From the NCBI RefSeq assembly GCF_001419985.1, contig NZ_LJAL01000002.1, forward strand, positions 310,001 to 374,000: a stretch of 64,000 nucleotides of DNA, read 5' to 3'. The notes under the pieces were generated by a model. The model saw only the letters and a program-made list of their open reading frames with translations, searched no databases and had not been told where the DNA came from. Source of the DNA: Loktanella sp. 5RATIMAR09. Its GTDB lineage: Bacteria > Pseudomonadota > Alphaproteobacteria > Rhodobacterales > Rhodobacteraceae. How positions within the stretch are numbered: position 1 is the stretch's first letter; each line of letters begins with the position of its first letter. Below, one piece after another: positions 1 to 11,704 of this stretch. A program made the position numbers and the translations under genes.

Positions 1-45
1 CCTATTGCTGTCGGACAGCGTTATTGGGCTGTGTGAGCGAGAGTT

Positions 46-1077
46 TTAGTCAGTACCGTGTGTCGCCGTGTTCCCGTAGCGTCGATATTTTTTTCCAAGG
101 AGATACGAGACCACTGCAAAAGCCCGTGTCATGTCGGACAATCCCATGCCGATCGTTTGTTGTGCAGCGGTGCGCGAGGAGGGAAGCGTGGCAATGCCTG
201 CCCCCAAACGCAGTAACCCTCTGACAAGATTTCTGACCGTCCGCCGTATGAGCACAAACGCGAGTGGGGCTGGCTTGTCCATCAGCTTATCGCGCCTGTG
301 AAGTGCCGCAATGTAGTAGGCATTCATCTGTGTGCAGAGCGTGCGGTTCAGGTGATAAAGAAGTGTGCCGCGGTCGCCGTTCTGCGCTTCGGTCACGAGA
401 GCCGATGGCCAGCCATGCGTCACGTAGCGATATTGTCGCTTTGCCCTGAGGAAGAATTCAGCGTCCTCGCCGCCGATTTGATTGAAGGCGGGGTGATAGC
501 GCAAACCCAGCCCTTTTGATCGCGCAAAAACGCGCTGCGAAATGGCATAATTGGTTGTCGCAAGCACGCGTGGCTCTTTGCCGGTTTCAGGATTTGAAAA
601 CGGGCGTCGCGACAGATAGGGGCTCGCACTGGCGTGAAACGTCAGCTCGACAGAGCCTATCAGGATGTCAGTGTCTGCAACGTTAAGTCCCCTGATCCAT
701 TCAGACAACCAGTCCGGTTCGGCGATCACATCATCATCAACGCCGATTAACCAATCTGCGTCGGCTTCTTCAGCCAAGTCAAAAAGCCGGTTGCGCGCAT
801 GAACAAGGCCTGTTTGCGGTTCATGTACGACCCTGAAACTGTAAGGGGTACTGTTGCGCACGCGATCTCGCGGGACGGTCGGTATTGGATTGTTGTCTAC
901 GATGAGAATGACAATATCGGCATCAATTTGGCCTGTCTGGCCGCCGATCGATTCAAGCAATTCCAGCAAGGGCTCATTGCGCTCGAAAGTGCAAATCCCG
1001 ATAGCGAGAAAGGGCCGCGAGGATATCCGCGCGGCCCTTTCGGTATTCTTGGCTACTTTCGCACTCGATGCGTGCAA
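46..1077 (-). CDS. Family 2 glycosyltransferase (ExoM-like)
   Basis: Predicted GT-A fold inverting glycosyltransferase that would transfer a sugar from a nucleotide sugar to a lipid-linked or polysaccharide acceptor at the inner face of the membrane. The N-terminal strand carries ICTFERNEPLLELL (about residues 28-41), the metal-binding DXD region is GVDDDV (112-117), and an ED motif lies in GGEDAEF (202-208), all in the order expected of GT2 enzymes. The C-terminal third is basic and amphipathic, which suits peripheral membrane contact. No ATG is available: the longest frame opens with TTG 12 bases after the stop of the upstream small gene, and no clear ribosome site precedes it, so the start is uncertain. 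The acceptor and sugar cannot be read from the sequence. A role in exopolysaccharide synthesis is inferred from the family and the neighbour. Confidence 0.85.
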   Translation of the reverse strand: MHASSAKVAKNTERAARISSRPFLAIGICTFERNEPLLELLESIGGQTGQIDADIVILIVDNNPIPTVPRDRVRNSTPYSFRVVHEPQTGLVHARNRLFDLAEEADADWLIGVDDDVIAEPDWLSEWIRGLNVADTDILIGSVELTFHASASPYLSRRPFSNPETGKEPRVLATTNYAISQRVFARSKGLGLRYHPAFNQIGGEDAEFFLRAKRQYRYVTHGWPSALVTEAQNGDRGTLLYHLNRTLCTQMNAYYIAALHRRDKLMDKPAPLAFVLIRRTVRNLVRGLLRLGAGIATLPSSRTAAQQTIGMGLSDMTRAFAVVSYLLGKKYRRYGNTATHGTD

Positions 1078-1089
1078 GGTTAGCGCAGG

Positions 1090-1323
1090 CTATCTTGCGT
1101 AGGGGTCGCGGCCATCATCATCGTCATCGTCGTTTGACGCAACGACGACACCGATGAGCACAGCGACGATTGCCGCCGGGATAACCCAGCTTGGCACGCT
1201 TGGTGCGGTTGCGGCAGGTTCTGCCATCGGGGCGGTTTCGGTGATCGCATCGGCCAGACCGCCTGCGTATGCAGATACGCCAGCCACAAGCAGCGCACCC
1301 AGAATGATCCAGAATTTGTTCAT
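1090..1323 (-). CDS. Small signal-peptide/membrane protein with Asp-rich tail
   Basis: A 77-residue protein starting at MNKFWII, preceded by GGGAGA seven bases upstream. Residues 1-20 look like a signal peptide ending SAYA. A Pro/Ala linker follows, then a hydrophobic segment at about 46-62, a run of six aspartates (65-70) and a short tail GRDPYAR. The shape (signal, linker, one hydrophobic span, acidic tail) resembles small proteins encoded at capsule/exopolysaccharide loci such as E. coli GfcA, and it lies just upstream of a glycosyltransferase on the same strand. That link is by architecture only. It may anchor in the inner membrane with the acidic tail in the cytoplasm, or be a short secreted protein. 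Function unknown. Confidence 0.6.
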   Translation of the reverse strand: MNKFWIILGALLVAGVSAYAGGLADAITETAPMAEPAATAPSVPSWVIPAAIVAVLIGVVVASNDDDDDDGRDPYAR

Positions 1324-1709
1324 TGTTTGTCTCCCAATCAAGTTTTTCTTCGCGGAACAAGGTGTGCAGCGCGGCACCGCGATTGAGTTTTGCCAAACTA
1401 TAGGCGCGCTGTTCAGTCAATGGATTTCGCCGGCTGTTGGCGCAAGATATGGCCTTATGTGTTGATTGGACCACGGTTTTCAATCTACGCGATTGTTGCG
1501 TGATCTCCTTGCATGCCGGTGCGTTGGAGCAATGCTATTTGCATGAGGCCGATGTGGCGTGGCTATCGTGCAACGCAGGGTCGGGTGGCGGTTGCGCAGA
1601 ACCGCTGCTTGCTGTGCCTGTCCTGAGATAGTTGACAGTTTGCTTGAAGCGGAATGGCTAAGGTTGCGAAGTAAAACGGTTTCTGGTGACGCGGCTTTCG
1701 GCATACATC

Positions 1710-1718
1710 TGTGGACAA
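1710..1718 (-). promoter_or_regulatory. Near-consensus DnaA box
   Basis: On the minus strand the site reads TTGTCCACA, matching TTATCCACA at eight of nine bases. A second 8/9 match lies 71 bases downstream, both in the nrdJ leader. DnaA is known to act on ribonucleotide reductase promoters in other bacteria. Its action here is inferred. Confidence 0.3.
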
Positions 1719-1780
1719 GTTTGTGTGTGAATCACCCACCCAAAAGGGCGGGCATGTGAGGACGGGCAGGTCAACTGAAT

Positions 1781-1789
1781 TAATCCACA
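1781..1789 (+). promoter_or_regulatory. Near-consensus DnaA box
   Basis: The site reads TAATCCACA, an 8/9 match to TTATCCACA, and overlaps the small inverted repeat CACATTTTGTG. It pairs with the opposite-strand box at 1710. Confidence 0.3.
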
Positions 1790-2048
1790 TTTTGTGTTAA
1801 AAAGCCGTTGACCCACGAGGGCTAGATGCGTCAGGTTGTGCAGGCCGATGAGCACGACACAAGATGTGGTAGCGGCACGGGGACAGATCAACAGGCGGGT
1901 GCATGGTTTCAGCGCCCATAGACGGGCTCTTGATGATGTATCAGGAGCGGCACAACGTCGACATGTGACATCCCCTTTATTCGGCCGCAGCCGCGGTCTT
2001 GTTGAGAATTTAGCCGCAACGACGGCGCATACTAGATGGGGCAGACCA

Positions 2049-5000
2049 ATGAAAATTGACCGTAACTTCACGAAAGCAAAAACAGGTGCCTACGGCGAAC
2101 TGGCGTTCAAGACGACGACGTCAGAGATTCGCAACCCTGACGGGACGGTTGTTTTCAAGCTCGACAATTGTGAAATTCCGGCTGATTGGAGCCAGGTCGC
2201 CTCTGACGTGATCGCGCAGAAATATTTCCGCAAAGCGGGCGTGCCTTCAGAAGTGAAGCGCGTGAAGGAAAAGGGCGTACCAGAGTTTCTGTGGCGCTCG
2301 GTGCCTGCCAAAGACGCAACATTTGGTGGCGAGACATCCGCCAAGCAGGTTTTCGACCGTCTGGCCGGTGCATGGACATATTGGGGCTGGAAGGGCGGCT
2401 ACTTCACATCCGAGGATGATGCCCGCGCCTATTTCGACGAAATGCGCTATATGCTGGCGACACAGCGCGCCGCGCCCAACAGCCCGCAGTGGTTCAACAC
2501 GGGCCTGCACTGGGCTTACGGCATCGACGGTCCGGCCCAAGGCCACTACTATGTCGACTACCAGACAGGTGAGCTGACAAAATCTGCCTCCAGCTATGAG
2601 CACCCGCAGCCGCACGCCTGCTTTATCCAGTCTGTTGACGATGATCTGGTGAACGAAGGCGGAATCATGGACCTGTGGGTCCGAGAAGCGCGCCTGTTCA
2701 AATACGGCTCTGGCACAGGTACCAACTTTTCGTCGCTGCGCGGCGAGGGCGAGCCTTTGTCGGGTGGCGGCAAGTCATCCGGCCTGATGGGCTTTTTGAA
2801 AATCGGCGACCGCGCTGCCGGTGCGATCAAATCGGGCGGCACAACACGCCGTGCGGCCAAGATGGTGATCGTGGATGCCGACCACCCCGATATTCAGGAA
2901 TTCATCAACTGGAAGGTGATCGAAGAGCAGAAAGTGGCGTCGATCGTTGCTGGTTCCAAAATGCACGCCCGCTATCTGAACGCGATCTTTGCCGCGATCA
3001 AATCATGGGACGGCACAGAAGTGGCCGCCTATGACCCCAAGACAAACGACACATTGGCCGCAGCCGTCAAGGACGCGAAACGTTCCGCTATCCCCGAGAC
3101 ATATATCAAGCGTGTTCTGGACTACGCCAAGCAGGGCTACACCAGCATCGAATTCCCGACATACGACACAGATTGGGATAGCGAGGCCTATTCTTCGGTC
3201 TCTGGCCAGAACTCGAACAACTCGATCCGCGTGACTGATGCGTTCCTGAAGGCTGTCGAGGACGACGCCGACTGGAAGCTGATCAACCGCCGCAATGGCG
3301 AGGTCGCCAAGATCATCAAAGCCCGCGAATTGTGGGAACAGGTGGGCCACGCCGCATGGGCCTGTGCCGACCCGGGCATCCAGTACCACGACACAGTCAA
3401 CGCATGGCACACATGCCCCGAAGACGGTGAGATTCGCGGCTCAAACCCTTGTTCCGAATATATGTTCCTTGACGACACGGCTTGTAACCTTGCGTCGATG
3501 AACCTGCTGACATTCTATTCGGACGGACAGTTCCAGGCCGAAGACTATATGCACGCCACGCGCCTGTGGACCGTGACACTGGAAATCAGCGTGATGATGG
3601 CACAGTTCCCGTCCAAGGAAATCGCGCAGCGGTCTTACGACTTCCGCACCTTGGGTCTGGGCTATGCCAACATCGGCGGTCTTTTGATGAACATGGGCTT
3701 TGGCTATGACAGCGACGAAGGTCGCGCGATGGGTGCCGCCCTGACAGCGATCCTGACCGGCGTGTCCTATGCGACATCCGCCGAAATGGCGGGCGAGCTG
3801 GGTGCCTTCCCGGGCTACGCCAAGAATAGCAAGCACATGCTGCGTGTCATCAAGAACCACCGTCAGGCGGCTTTGGGCAAAAAAGACGGCTACGATGCAC
3901 TGGACGTAAAGCCTGTGCCACTCGACCACACCAATTGCCCCGATCAGCGTTTGATCGAACTGGCGGTTGAAAGCTGGGACGAAGCGCTGAAGCTGGGTAA
4001 AAAGCATGGCTACCGCAACGCCCAAGTGTCTGTGATCGCACCAACCGGCACCATCGGTCTGGTCATGGATTGCGATACAACCGGGATCGAGCCTGACTTT
4101 GCGCTGGTGAAGTTCAAGAAACTGGCCGGTGGCGGCTACTTCAAGATTATCAACCAGTCGGTACCAGCAGCACTTGAAAAGCTGGGCTATGGCTCGGCGC
4201 AGATCGAAGAGATCATCGCCTATGCTGTCGGTCACGGCTCCATCGGGCAGGCGCCTGCGATCAATCACACCTCGCTGATCGGTCACGGCTTTGGTCAGGC
4301 GGAACTGGACAAGGTCGAAGGCGCGCTCGCCTCGGCATTCGACATCCGCTTTGTCTTTAACCAGTGGACGCTGGGCGAAGAGTTCTGCACCAAGACGCTG
4401 GGGATCCCCAAGGACAAGCTGAACGATCCGACCTTTGATCTGCTGCGCCACCTTGGTTATTCCAAGCAGGATATCGACGCGGCCAACGATCACGTTTGCG
4501 GAACCATGACGCTGGAAGGCGCGCCATTCCTGAAGGAAGAGCACTATTCCGTCTTCGATTGCGCCAACCCGTGCGGCAAAAAAGGCAAGCGTTATCTGAG
4601 CGTTGACAGCCACATCTACATGATGGCCGCTGCCCAGTCGTTCATCTCGGGTGCGATTTCCAAGACGATCAACATGCCGAACGACGCGACAATCGAGGAC
4701 TGCCAGAAAGCCTATGAGCTGTCATGGTCACTGGGCGTAAAGGCGAACGCGCTTTACCGTGACGGCTCCAAACTGTCCCAGCCTCTGGCGGCGGCCCTTG
4801 TCGAAGACGACGAGGACGCACAAGAGGTACTGGAAAGCGGCAACCATCACGAAAAAGCCGCCGTTCTGGCCGAAAAGATCGTCGAAAAGATCATCGTGCA
4901 AGAGGTGCGCAACCGTGAGCGCGAAAAGATGCCGCAGCGTCGCAAAGGTTACACCCAAAAGGCGATCGTTGGCGGGCACAAGGTGTATCTGCGCACCGGC

Positions 5001-5687
5001 GAATATGAGGATGGCCAGCTTGGTGAAATCTTCATCGACATGCACAAGGAAGGTGCCGGTTTCCGCGCCATGATGAACAACTTTGCCATCGCGGTATCGG
5101 TTGGTCTGCAGTACGGTGTGCCGCTTGAGGAATTCGTGGATGCCTTCACATTCACGAAATTCGAGCCAGCAGGCATGGTGCAGGGCAACGACAGCATAAA
5201 GAATGCGACGTCGATCCTTGACTATATCTTCCGCGAACTGGCCGTCAGCTATCTTGACCGCACCGATCTGGCGCATGTCAAGCCAGAGGGCGCGTCCTTT
5301 GACAGCATCGGCCGTGGCGAGGAAGAGGGTGTCTCGAACGTGAAGGCCCCGACTGAAAACGCGGCTTCGCGGTCTTTGGAAGTGCTCAAGCAGATTTCCT
5401 CGACAGGCTACCTGCGCAAGCGGATGCCACAGGATCTGGTGGCGTTGCAGGGCGGCATGCGTCTTGCACCGGTGGACAACAGTGCCGATCCGGTCGCAAC
5501 GCTGCAAACCATCGTCAGCGAAAGCGTGACAGCCACGACAGCGACAGCAAGCATCTCGGCCCGCGACAAGGCCAAGATGCAGGGCTATGAGGGCGATCCC
5601 TGCGGCGAATGCGGCAACTACACGCTGGTGCGCAACGGGACTTGCATGAAGTGCAACACCTGCGGCGGGACATCCGGCTGTAGCTAA
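2049..5687 (+). CDS. nrdJ: Vitamin B12-dependent (class II) ribonucleotide reductase NrdJ
   Basis: Adenosylcobalamin-dependent reductase of ribonucleotides, supplying DNA precursors with or without oxygen. The 1212-residue protein begins [17 protein letters not shown], as the family does; 71 more in-frame codons upstream resemble nothing. The N-terminal domain has [12 protein letters not shown] (about 145-156), the radical barrel has NPCSE (466-470), and the C-terminus ends in a four-cysteine zinc ribbon (CGECG...CMKCNTC, about 1186-1206) that goes with the long alphaproteobacterial NrdJ type. It stands alone, with a long leader upstream and a hairpin plus strong terminator downstream. No nrdA/B/D homologue is in the window, so it may be the main reductase. 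The start is preceded by a weak GGGG site. Confidence 0.95.
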   Translation: MKIDRNFTKAKTGAYGELAFKTTTSEIRNPDGTVVFKLDNCEIPADWSQVASDVIAQKYFRKAGVPSEVKRVKEKGVPEFLWRSVPAKDATFGGETSAKQVFDRLAGAWTYWGWKGGYFTSEDDARAYFDEMRYMLATQRAAPNSPQWFNTGLHWAYGIDGPAQGHYYVDYQTGELTKSASSYEHPQPHACFIQSVDDDLVNEGGIMDLWVREARLFKYGSGTGTNFSSLRGEGEPLSGGGKSSGLMGFLKIGDRAAGAIKSGGTTRRAAKMVIVDADHPDIQEFINWKVIEEQKVASIVAGSKMHARYLNAIFAAIKSWDGTEVAAYDPKTNDTLAAAVKDAKRSAIPETYIKRVLDYAKQGYTSIEFPTYDTDWDSEAYSSVSGQNSNNSIRVTDAFLKAVEDDADWKLINRRNGEVAKIIKARELWEQVGHAAWACADPGIQYHDTVNAWHTCPEDGEIRGSNPCSEYMFLDDTACNLASMNLLTFYSDGQFQAEDYMHATRLWTVTLEISVMMAQFPSKEIAQRSYDFRTLGLGYANIGGLLMNMGFGYDSDEGRAMGAALTAILTGVSYATSAEMAGELGAFPGYAKNSKHMLRVIKNHRQAALGKKDGYDALDVKPVPLDHTNCPDQRLIELAVESWDEALKLGKKHGYRNAQVSVIAPTGTIGLVMDCDTTGIEPDFALVKFKKLAGGGYFKIINQSVPAALEKLGYGSAQIEEIIAYAVGHGSIGQAPAINHTSLIGHGFGQAELDKVEGALASAFDIRFVFNQWTLGEEFCTKTLGIPKDKLNDPTFDLLRHLGYSKQDIDAANDHVCGTMTLEGAPFLKEEHYSVFDCANPCGKKGKRYLSVDSHIYMMAAAQSFISGAISKTINMPNDATIEDCQKAYELSWSLGVKANALYRDGSKLSQPLAAALVEDDEDAQEVLESGNHHEKAAVLAEKIVEKIIVQEVRNREREKMPQRRKGYTQKAIVGGHKVYLRTGEYEDGQLGEIFIDMHKEGAGFRAMMNNFAIAVSVGLQYGVPLEEFVDAFTFTKFEPAGMVQGNDSIKNATSILDYIFRELAVSYLDRTDLAHVKPEGASFDSIGRGEEEGVSNVKAPTENAASRSLEVLKQISSTGYLRKRMPQDLVALQGGMRLAPVDNSADPVATLQTIVSESVTATTATASISARDKAKMQGYEGDPCGECGNYTLVRNGTCMKCNTCGGTSGCS

Positions 5688-5701
5688 GAGACATCGAGCT
5701 T

Positions 5702-5723
5702 CGGAGCGGGTGCGCTCGCTCCG
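5702..5723 (+). other. Hairpin in the nrdJ 3' untranslated region
   Basis: CGGAGCG and CGCTCCG form a perfect seven-base stem around an eight-base loop, 15 bases after the nrdJ stop and about 65 bases before the true terminator. It has no U-tract, so it more likely protects the transcript end than terminates. Confidence 0.45.
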
Positions 5724-5788
5724 GCGCGGATTGGGCCGCAGGCAAAAAAACCGAGCGGTATAATGAGTGAGCCTGATCAGCGAAACTT

Positions 5789-5820
5789 GGGGGGAACTTC
5801 GGTTCCCCCTTTTTTATTTT
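5789..5820 (+). terminator. Rho-independent terminator of nrdJ
   Basis: GGGGGAAC and GTTCCCCC pair perfectly around a TTCG tetraloop and are followed by a run of six T within TTTTTTATTTT. It ends seven bases before the stop of the converging cupin gene. Confidence 0.93.
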
Positions 5821-5826
5821 GGAGAC

Positions 5827-6242
5827 TTAGCGCGGGATATCCACGCCGGGTGCGGCGAGCGTGAAGCCTGCGAACTCGAACCCCGGTGAAACGGTGCAGC
5901 CTACGAGTGTCCAATCACCGGTGGTGGCCGCCATCTGCCAATGACCCTCGGGTACGATCGCTTGCGGTAGCTGCCCTGCGGCAAGGTCCGGTCCCAGCAT
6001 GTGGTCGGTGGCTGGCCCGTCAAGGCTGGCGGCCAGTGACAGAACCAGCGGCGCGCCTGCGTAGTAATGCCAGATTTCCACCGCATCGACCGCGTGCCAG
6101 TGGCTCGCTTGGCCGGCTTTCAGCAGGAAATAGATGCAGGTCCCTGTCGCACGGCCTGCGTTCTCTGCCACCCACGTCTGGCGGTAGAACCCCCCTTCGG
6201 GATGCGGGGCAAGGTCGAGCTGGGCGATGATGTCGTCAGCGG

Positions 6243-6246
<4 letters not shown>
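5827..6246 (-). CDS. Cupin-family protein (DUF985 type)
   Basis: A 139-residue small cupin of the DUF985 family, with the typical opening HPEGGFYRQTW (about 15-25), a central SHWHAVDAVEIWHYYAG block providing the histidines and glutamate that usually bind metal, and a final barrel strand with TVSPGFEFAGFTLA. The biochemical role of this family is not settled; sugar or nucleotide-sugar epimerase-like activities have been suggested for relatives. Its ATG overlaps the stop of the GNAT gene in an ATGA quartet, so it is translated in the enolase operon as its last gene, ending at the bidirectional boundary with the nrdJ terminator. Confidence 0.8.
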
Positions 6247-8116
<1,870 letters not shown>

Positions 8117-8146
8117 CTAAAGCGAATGTTAGCGGTATCAGCGCCT

Positions 8147-9037
8147 CTATAGCGCGGGACCTGGTTGAAGTGAAGCGCGGTGCAGCCGTGCTTCGCGCCA
8201 CAGGGTGTAGATACCTGTGGTCATAATAATGGCCGCGCCGATAATGGTGGCGGTATCGGGAACTTCGCGGAACATCAGGTAGCCGACAATCAGCGCAAAA
8301 ATCATCCGGCTATAGCGGAACGACGAAATAATGCCCGCATTGCCGCCACGGGTGGCCGCAACAATCGCCAGATAGGCGATCATGCCAACGACGATGGTGC
8401 CAAAGAGTATCAGCGATTGATAGGCATTGGGCATGACAAAGCTTTGCCCGCGTAAGAGTGTGACCAGCAAACCTGCTGGCACGATCATGGCAAAGGTATG
8501 GGTGGCAAGTTGCGGTCCGTTCAGTTTCACCGTCAGACTTCGGGTGATCAGATCACGCGCCGCAAGCCCCAACATTCCCGCGACCGCCAGAAGTGTCGCA
8601 GGCGTAAACCCTTCCATGCCGGGGCGAATGATAATCAGCACGCCGATAAAGCCCACCAGAATTGCGATCCACCGCCGCCAGCCCACGGCTTGGCCCAGAA
8701 AGAGTGCAGCCCCCAGTGTGACCACAAGCGGTGTGGCCTGAATAACGGCAGAGGCGGTGGTCAGCGGCACCACCGCCAGCGCGGTGACGAAAAAGATGGA
8801 CCCTGCGGTATCAGACGCGCTGCGCAGCAGGACTTTGCGGTTGAGGTATTCAGGCTGCCAAAGCGCATCACCCTTGATTGCCGACCAGACCAGAAAACCG
8901 ATCAGACCGCCAAAACAGGCAATCGAGATAATCTGTCCAACGGGTATATCCGCCGCCAGCAGCTTGATCATGCCGTCCTCGACGGCAAAGCACAGCATCG
9001 CAAAGACCATAAAGGCCGCGCCACGGATATTGTCCAA
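8147..9037 (-). CDS. EamA/DMT-superfamily transporter
   Basis: A 296-residue inner-membrane protein with ten predicted hydrophobic segments arranged as two EamA repeats (about 5-135 and 145-285). Family members are metabolite exporters or uptake permeases; the substrate is unknown. It starts with TTG three bases after the stop of the Fur-type regulator, and AAGGA sits about nine bases upstream of that TTG, which supports it over the internal ATG at residue 10. The tight spacing implies co-expression with the regulator, but nothing shows that the regulator controls the transporter. Confidence 0.85.
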   Translation of the reverse strand: MDNIRGAAFMVFAMLCFAVEDGMIKLLAADIPVGQIISIACFGGLIGFLVWSAIKGDALWQPEYLNRKVLLRSASDTAGSIFFVTALAVVPLTTASAVIQATPLVVTLGAALFLGQAVGWRRWIAILVGFIGVLIIIRPGMEGFTPATLLAVAGMLGLAARDLITRSLTVKLNGPQLATHTFAMIVPAGLLVTLLRGQSFVMPNAYQSLILFGTIVVGMIAYLAIVAATRGGNAGIISSFRYSRMIFALIVGYLMFREVPDTATIIGAAIIMTTGIYTLWREARLHRASLQPGPAL

Positions 9038-9039
9038 GC

Positions 9040-9459
9040 TCAGTCGTCCTTGTCTGTCAGCGGAACTGCGTAAAGTTCAAGCCGGTGTCCCATCAAACGG
9101 TATCCCAGTTTCGCGGCGATCCGTTCCTGAAGCACTTCGATCTCGGGGTCGACGAATTCAATGACCTCGCCGGAATGGACATCAATCAGGTGGTCGTGAT
9201 GTTCGCGGTCGGCGGCCTCATAGCGCGCGCGCCCATCGCCGAATTCGTGCTTTTCAAGGATTCCGGTTTCTTCGAACAATTTCACCGTGCGGTAGACCGT
9301 CGCCAGTGAAATCCGCGCATCAACGGCTGCCGCACGGTTATAAAGCTCTTCGACGTCCGGATGATCCGCCGCTTCCTGCAGAACGGCCGCAATGACCCGC
9401 CTTTGGTCTGTCATCCGCAGCCCGTTGGCTTCGCAGCGTTCAAGAATGGTCGTCGTCAT
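9040..9459 (-). CDS. Fur-family metal-responsive repressor (Mur/Fur)
   Basis: A 139-residue transcription factor with the Fur winged helix (RMTDQRRVIAAVL ... SLATVYRTVKLFEETGI, about 15-70) and the metal-binding dimerisation domain (HEFGDGRARYE, then HHDHLI at about 91-96). The CxxC that follows HHDHL in iron-sensing, zinc-loaded Fur proteins is absent here (HHDHLIDVHSGEVIEF), as in alphaproteobacterial Mur, which senses Mn2+. The Irr-type heme motif was not seen. It is transcribed ahead of an EamA transporter. Iron versus manganese sensing cannot be decided from the sequence; Mur is preferred from the lineage. Confidence 0.88.
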   Translation of the reverse strand: MTTTILERCEANGLRMTDQRRVIAAVLQEAADHPDVEELYNRAAAVDARISLATVYRTVKLFEETGILEKHEFGDGRARYEAADREHHDHLIDVHSGEVIEFVDPEIEVLQERIAAKLGYRLMGHRLELYAVPLTDKDD

Positions 9460-9518
9460 ACCGGCCTCTTTGTGTCCTGATGTTCTGATAGCGGGGCAGG
9501 CGGGCGGTTTCCAGACAA

Positions 9519-10370
9519 TTAGACCAGAAGGGTGCCTTGCATCGTGCGGACCGCGTTGCCCGAGATGGTGACAGAGACCGGAGTGGCGTGAATTGTGCGC
9601 GCCGCAATACGGGATGGACGGCCCATCTTTTCGCCTTGCAGGATGTCCAGCGCGAGGTCTTGGCCCAATTCCTCGGTCAGCAGTGCCGCCAGAGTGGCCG
9701 AGGCACTGCCGGTGGCGGGGTCTTCGGGGATATTGTCCAGAGGGGCAAACATGCGCGCGTCGATCTGGGTGCCGGTGCGGACATAGGCGAAAAGCGCGAA
9801 ATCTATCCCGGCAGGGTAGGTTTCTGCCCCTTGCCGGATGTGTGCGACCGAAGGCGCGCAGGCGTCCAGATCGGCTTTGCTGCGCAACGCGACCAGAACA
9901 AAGGGCAATCCGATGCTTGCCTGTACGGGCGCATGGGTCGTCACATCAATCGCGTCAATCCCAAGCCCCAAGGCCGCTGCGACCAATACCGGATCAGGGG
10001 TGGCGCGCCGGTCGAGCGGGGCTGCGATGGTGAACGCGGCGCTGTCGCCGATGAATTCACAGTCAATCGGCCCGACGCCAAGCTCAAGCGTCATTGGCCC
10101 TGCGTGCCCTTCATCGCGCAGCGCGATTGCCGTGCCGATGGTGGGATGACCCGCAAAAGGGATCTCCATTGTCGGGGTGAAGATGCGCACCTTTGCAGTA
10201 TTGGCGGGATCCTTAGGCGGATACACAAAGGTCACTTCAGAAAAGTTGAATTCGCGCGCGATCTTTTGCAGCTGCGCCTCGGGCAGTGCGGTTGCATCGG
10301 GAAACACCGCGAGCTGATTGCCGCCAAAAGGCGTGTCGGTAAAGACGTCGTAGACCAGATAATCTGCCAT
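9519..10370 (-). CDS. PhzF-family isomerase/epimerase-like protein
   Basis: A 283-residue two-domain protein of the PhzF/diaminopimelate-epimerase fold. It has the N-terminal [16 protein letters not shown], the catalytic glutamate in FNFSEVTFV (about residue 45), the [10 protein letters not shown] loop and [13 protein letters not shown] in the second half, which binds a carboxylate. PhzF proper isomerises trans-2,3-dihydro-3-hydroxyanthranilate in phenazine synthesis, but no phenazine genes are near, so this is probably one of the many paralogues with an unknown substrate. It sits 20 bases upstream of the tyrS stop codon on the same strand... its own start lies next to the 3' end of tyrS. Confidence 0.85.
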   Translation of the reverse strand: MADYLVYDVFTDTPFGGNQLAVFPDATALPEAQLQKIAREFNFSEVTFVYPPKDPANTAKVRIFTPTMEIPFAGHPTIGTAIALRDEGHAGPMTLELGVGPIDCEFIGDSAAFTIAAPLDRRATPDPVLVAAALGLGIDAIDVTTHAPVQASIGLPFVLVALRSKADLDACAPSVAHIRQGAETYPAGIDFALFAYVRTGTQIDARMFAPLDNIPEDPATGSASATLAALLTEELGQDLALDILQGEKMGRPSRIAARTIHATPVSVTISGNAVRTMQGTLLV

Positions 10371-10390
10371 TGCTTTCGTTCTGCCTTCCG

Positions 10391-11641
10391 CTAGCCCAGT
10401 TGCACCAAGGCATGGCGCTTTTTACCCGCGCTCAGCTTGATCGGTGTGGCAAGCTGGCTTGCATCCACCATCAGGCCTGCATCAGTCAGCGGTTCATCAT
10501 TCATACGCGCGCCGTTTTCGGCAATCAGGCGTTTGGCCTCTTTGCCGCTTTTGGCGAGGCCCGATTTCACAATCAACTGCACGATAGACATGCCACCGCC
10601 CAACTCATCGTCTGTTAACGTCAGCGTTGGCAGATCATCACCCACGCCACCTTTTTCGAAAACTTCGCGTGCCGTGGCTTCCGCTGCTCTGGCAGCCTCG
10701 GCCCCGTGCAACAGGGTTGTGACCTCATTGGCCAGAATAATCTTGGCGGCGTTGATCTCGGAGCCTTCCAGCGCGCCCAGACGGTTGCATTCTTCCACTG
10801 GTAGTTCTGTGAAGATTTTCAAAAACTTGCCAGTATCTGCATCTGTCGTGTTGCGCCAGAACTGCCAAAATTCATAAGACGACAGCATATCGCCGTTTAG
10901 CCAGATCGCCCCGCCTTGGGACTTGCCCATTTTACGCCCGTCCGATGTGGTCAGAAGCGGCGTTGTCATGCCATAGATTTCCTGATCCAGCACGCGCCGC
11001 GTCAGGTCGATCCCGTTGACAATATTTCCCCACTGGTCCGAGCCGCCCATTTGCAAAAGACAGCCGTAGCGGCGGTTCAATTCAAGGAAATCATAGGCTT
11101 GCAGGATCATGTAGTTGAATTCGAGGAACGACAAAGACTGTTCCCGGTCCAGCCGTGATTTGACGCTTTCGAATGACAGCATCCGGTTCACCGAAAAATG
11201 CCGCCCGATGTCGCGCAGAAAAGAGAGGTAATTCAACCCGTCAAGCCATTCGGCATTGTTCAGCATGATCGCGTCTTGCTCACCGTCACCATAGGTCAGG
11301 TATTGCGCAAAGACCTTCTGCATGCCTGCGATGTTATCGGCAATCGCCGCATCATCCAGCAAGGGGCGTTCATCTGCGCGAAAAGAAGGGTCGCCCACCT
11401 TGGTGGTGCCGCCGCCCATCAGAGTGATCGGTTTGTGCCCGCATTTTTGCAGCCAGCGCAGCACCATGATGTTCATCAGGTGGCCCACATGCAGCGATTT
11501 GGCGGTGGCGTCATAGCCGATATAGGCAGGAACCACACCTTTGCTCAACGCCTCATCAAGGCCCTGATAATCCGTGCAATCGGCCAGAAAGCCGCGTGTC
11601 ATCATGACGTTCATGAATTCGGATTTCGGATGGTATGTCAT
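10391..11641 (-). CDS. tyrS: Tyrosyl-tRNA synthetase
   Basis: Class I aminoacyl-tRNA synthetase that charges tRNA-Tyr. The Rossmann domain carries the HIGH-type motif LHVGHLMN and the KMSKS-type motif [21 protein letters not shown] is the tyrosine-binding strand. The C-terminal S4-like RNA-binding domain (about 350-412) ends in a short basic tail. I start it at [11 protein letters not shown] (416 residues), which has GGGAAC upstream; ten further codons to 11671 have no ribosome site. It faces anmK with only 63 bases between, so both promoters must lie there. Confidence 0.96.
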   Translation of the reverse strand: MTYHPKSEFMNVMMTRGFLADCTDYQGLDEALSKGVVPAYIGYDATAKSLHVGHLMNIMVLRWLQKCGHKPITLMGGGTTKVGDPSFRADERPLLDDAAIADNIAGMQKVFAQYLTYGDGEQDAIMLNNAEWLDGLNYLSFLRDIGRHFSVNRMLSFESVKSRLDREQSLSFLEFNYMILQAYDFLELNRRYGCLLQMGGSDQWGNIVNGIDLTRRVLDQEIYGMTTPLLTTSDGRKMGKSQGGAIWLNGDMLSSYEFWQFWRNTTDADTGKFLKIFTELPVEECNRLGALEGSEINAAKIILANEVTTLLHGAEAARAAEATAREVFEKGGVGDDLPTLTLTDDELGGGMSIVQLIVKSGLAKSGKEAKRLIAENGARMNDEPLTDAGLMVDASQLATPIKLSAGKKRHALVQLG

Positions 11642-11704
11642 TGGCTTGTTCCCGACTGTGTCTCGGTGCACTCTATAGTCAGGACAGAGGCATAGGGAAA
11701 GTGC

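Larger units (their letters stand above)
1324..2048. other. 725-base intergenic/leader region before nrdJ
   Basis: This is the largest gap in the first 10 kb. Reading frames inside it are short, have odd composition and lack ribosome sites, so I see no gene. The left part is the promoter side of the small membrane-protein gene on the minus strand. The right part contains two near-consensus DnaA boxes (about 1710 and 1781), a CACA-TTT-TGTG inverted repeat at about 1786 and a GC-rich leader running to the nrdJ start. No cobalamin-riboswitch B12 box was seen. An in-frame extension of nrdJ back to 1836 is possible but lacks family resemblance. Confidence 0.5.

Noticed and set aside
1836..2048. 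In-frame 71-codon extension of nrdJ
   Set aside because: The extension does not resemble NrdJ N-termini; the family begins near MKIDRNF.
3441..4613. 390-codon frame antisense to nrdJ
   Set aside because: It lies wholly within nrdJ on the other strand and shows no family pattern.
5759..5764. TATAAT hexamer after nrdJ
   Set aside because: The best -35-like hexamer is 22 bases upstream, and a terminator follows within 30 bases.
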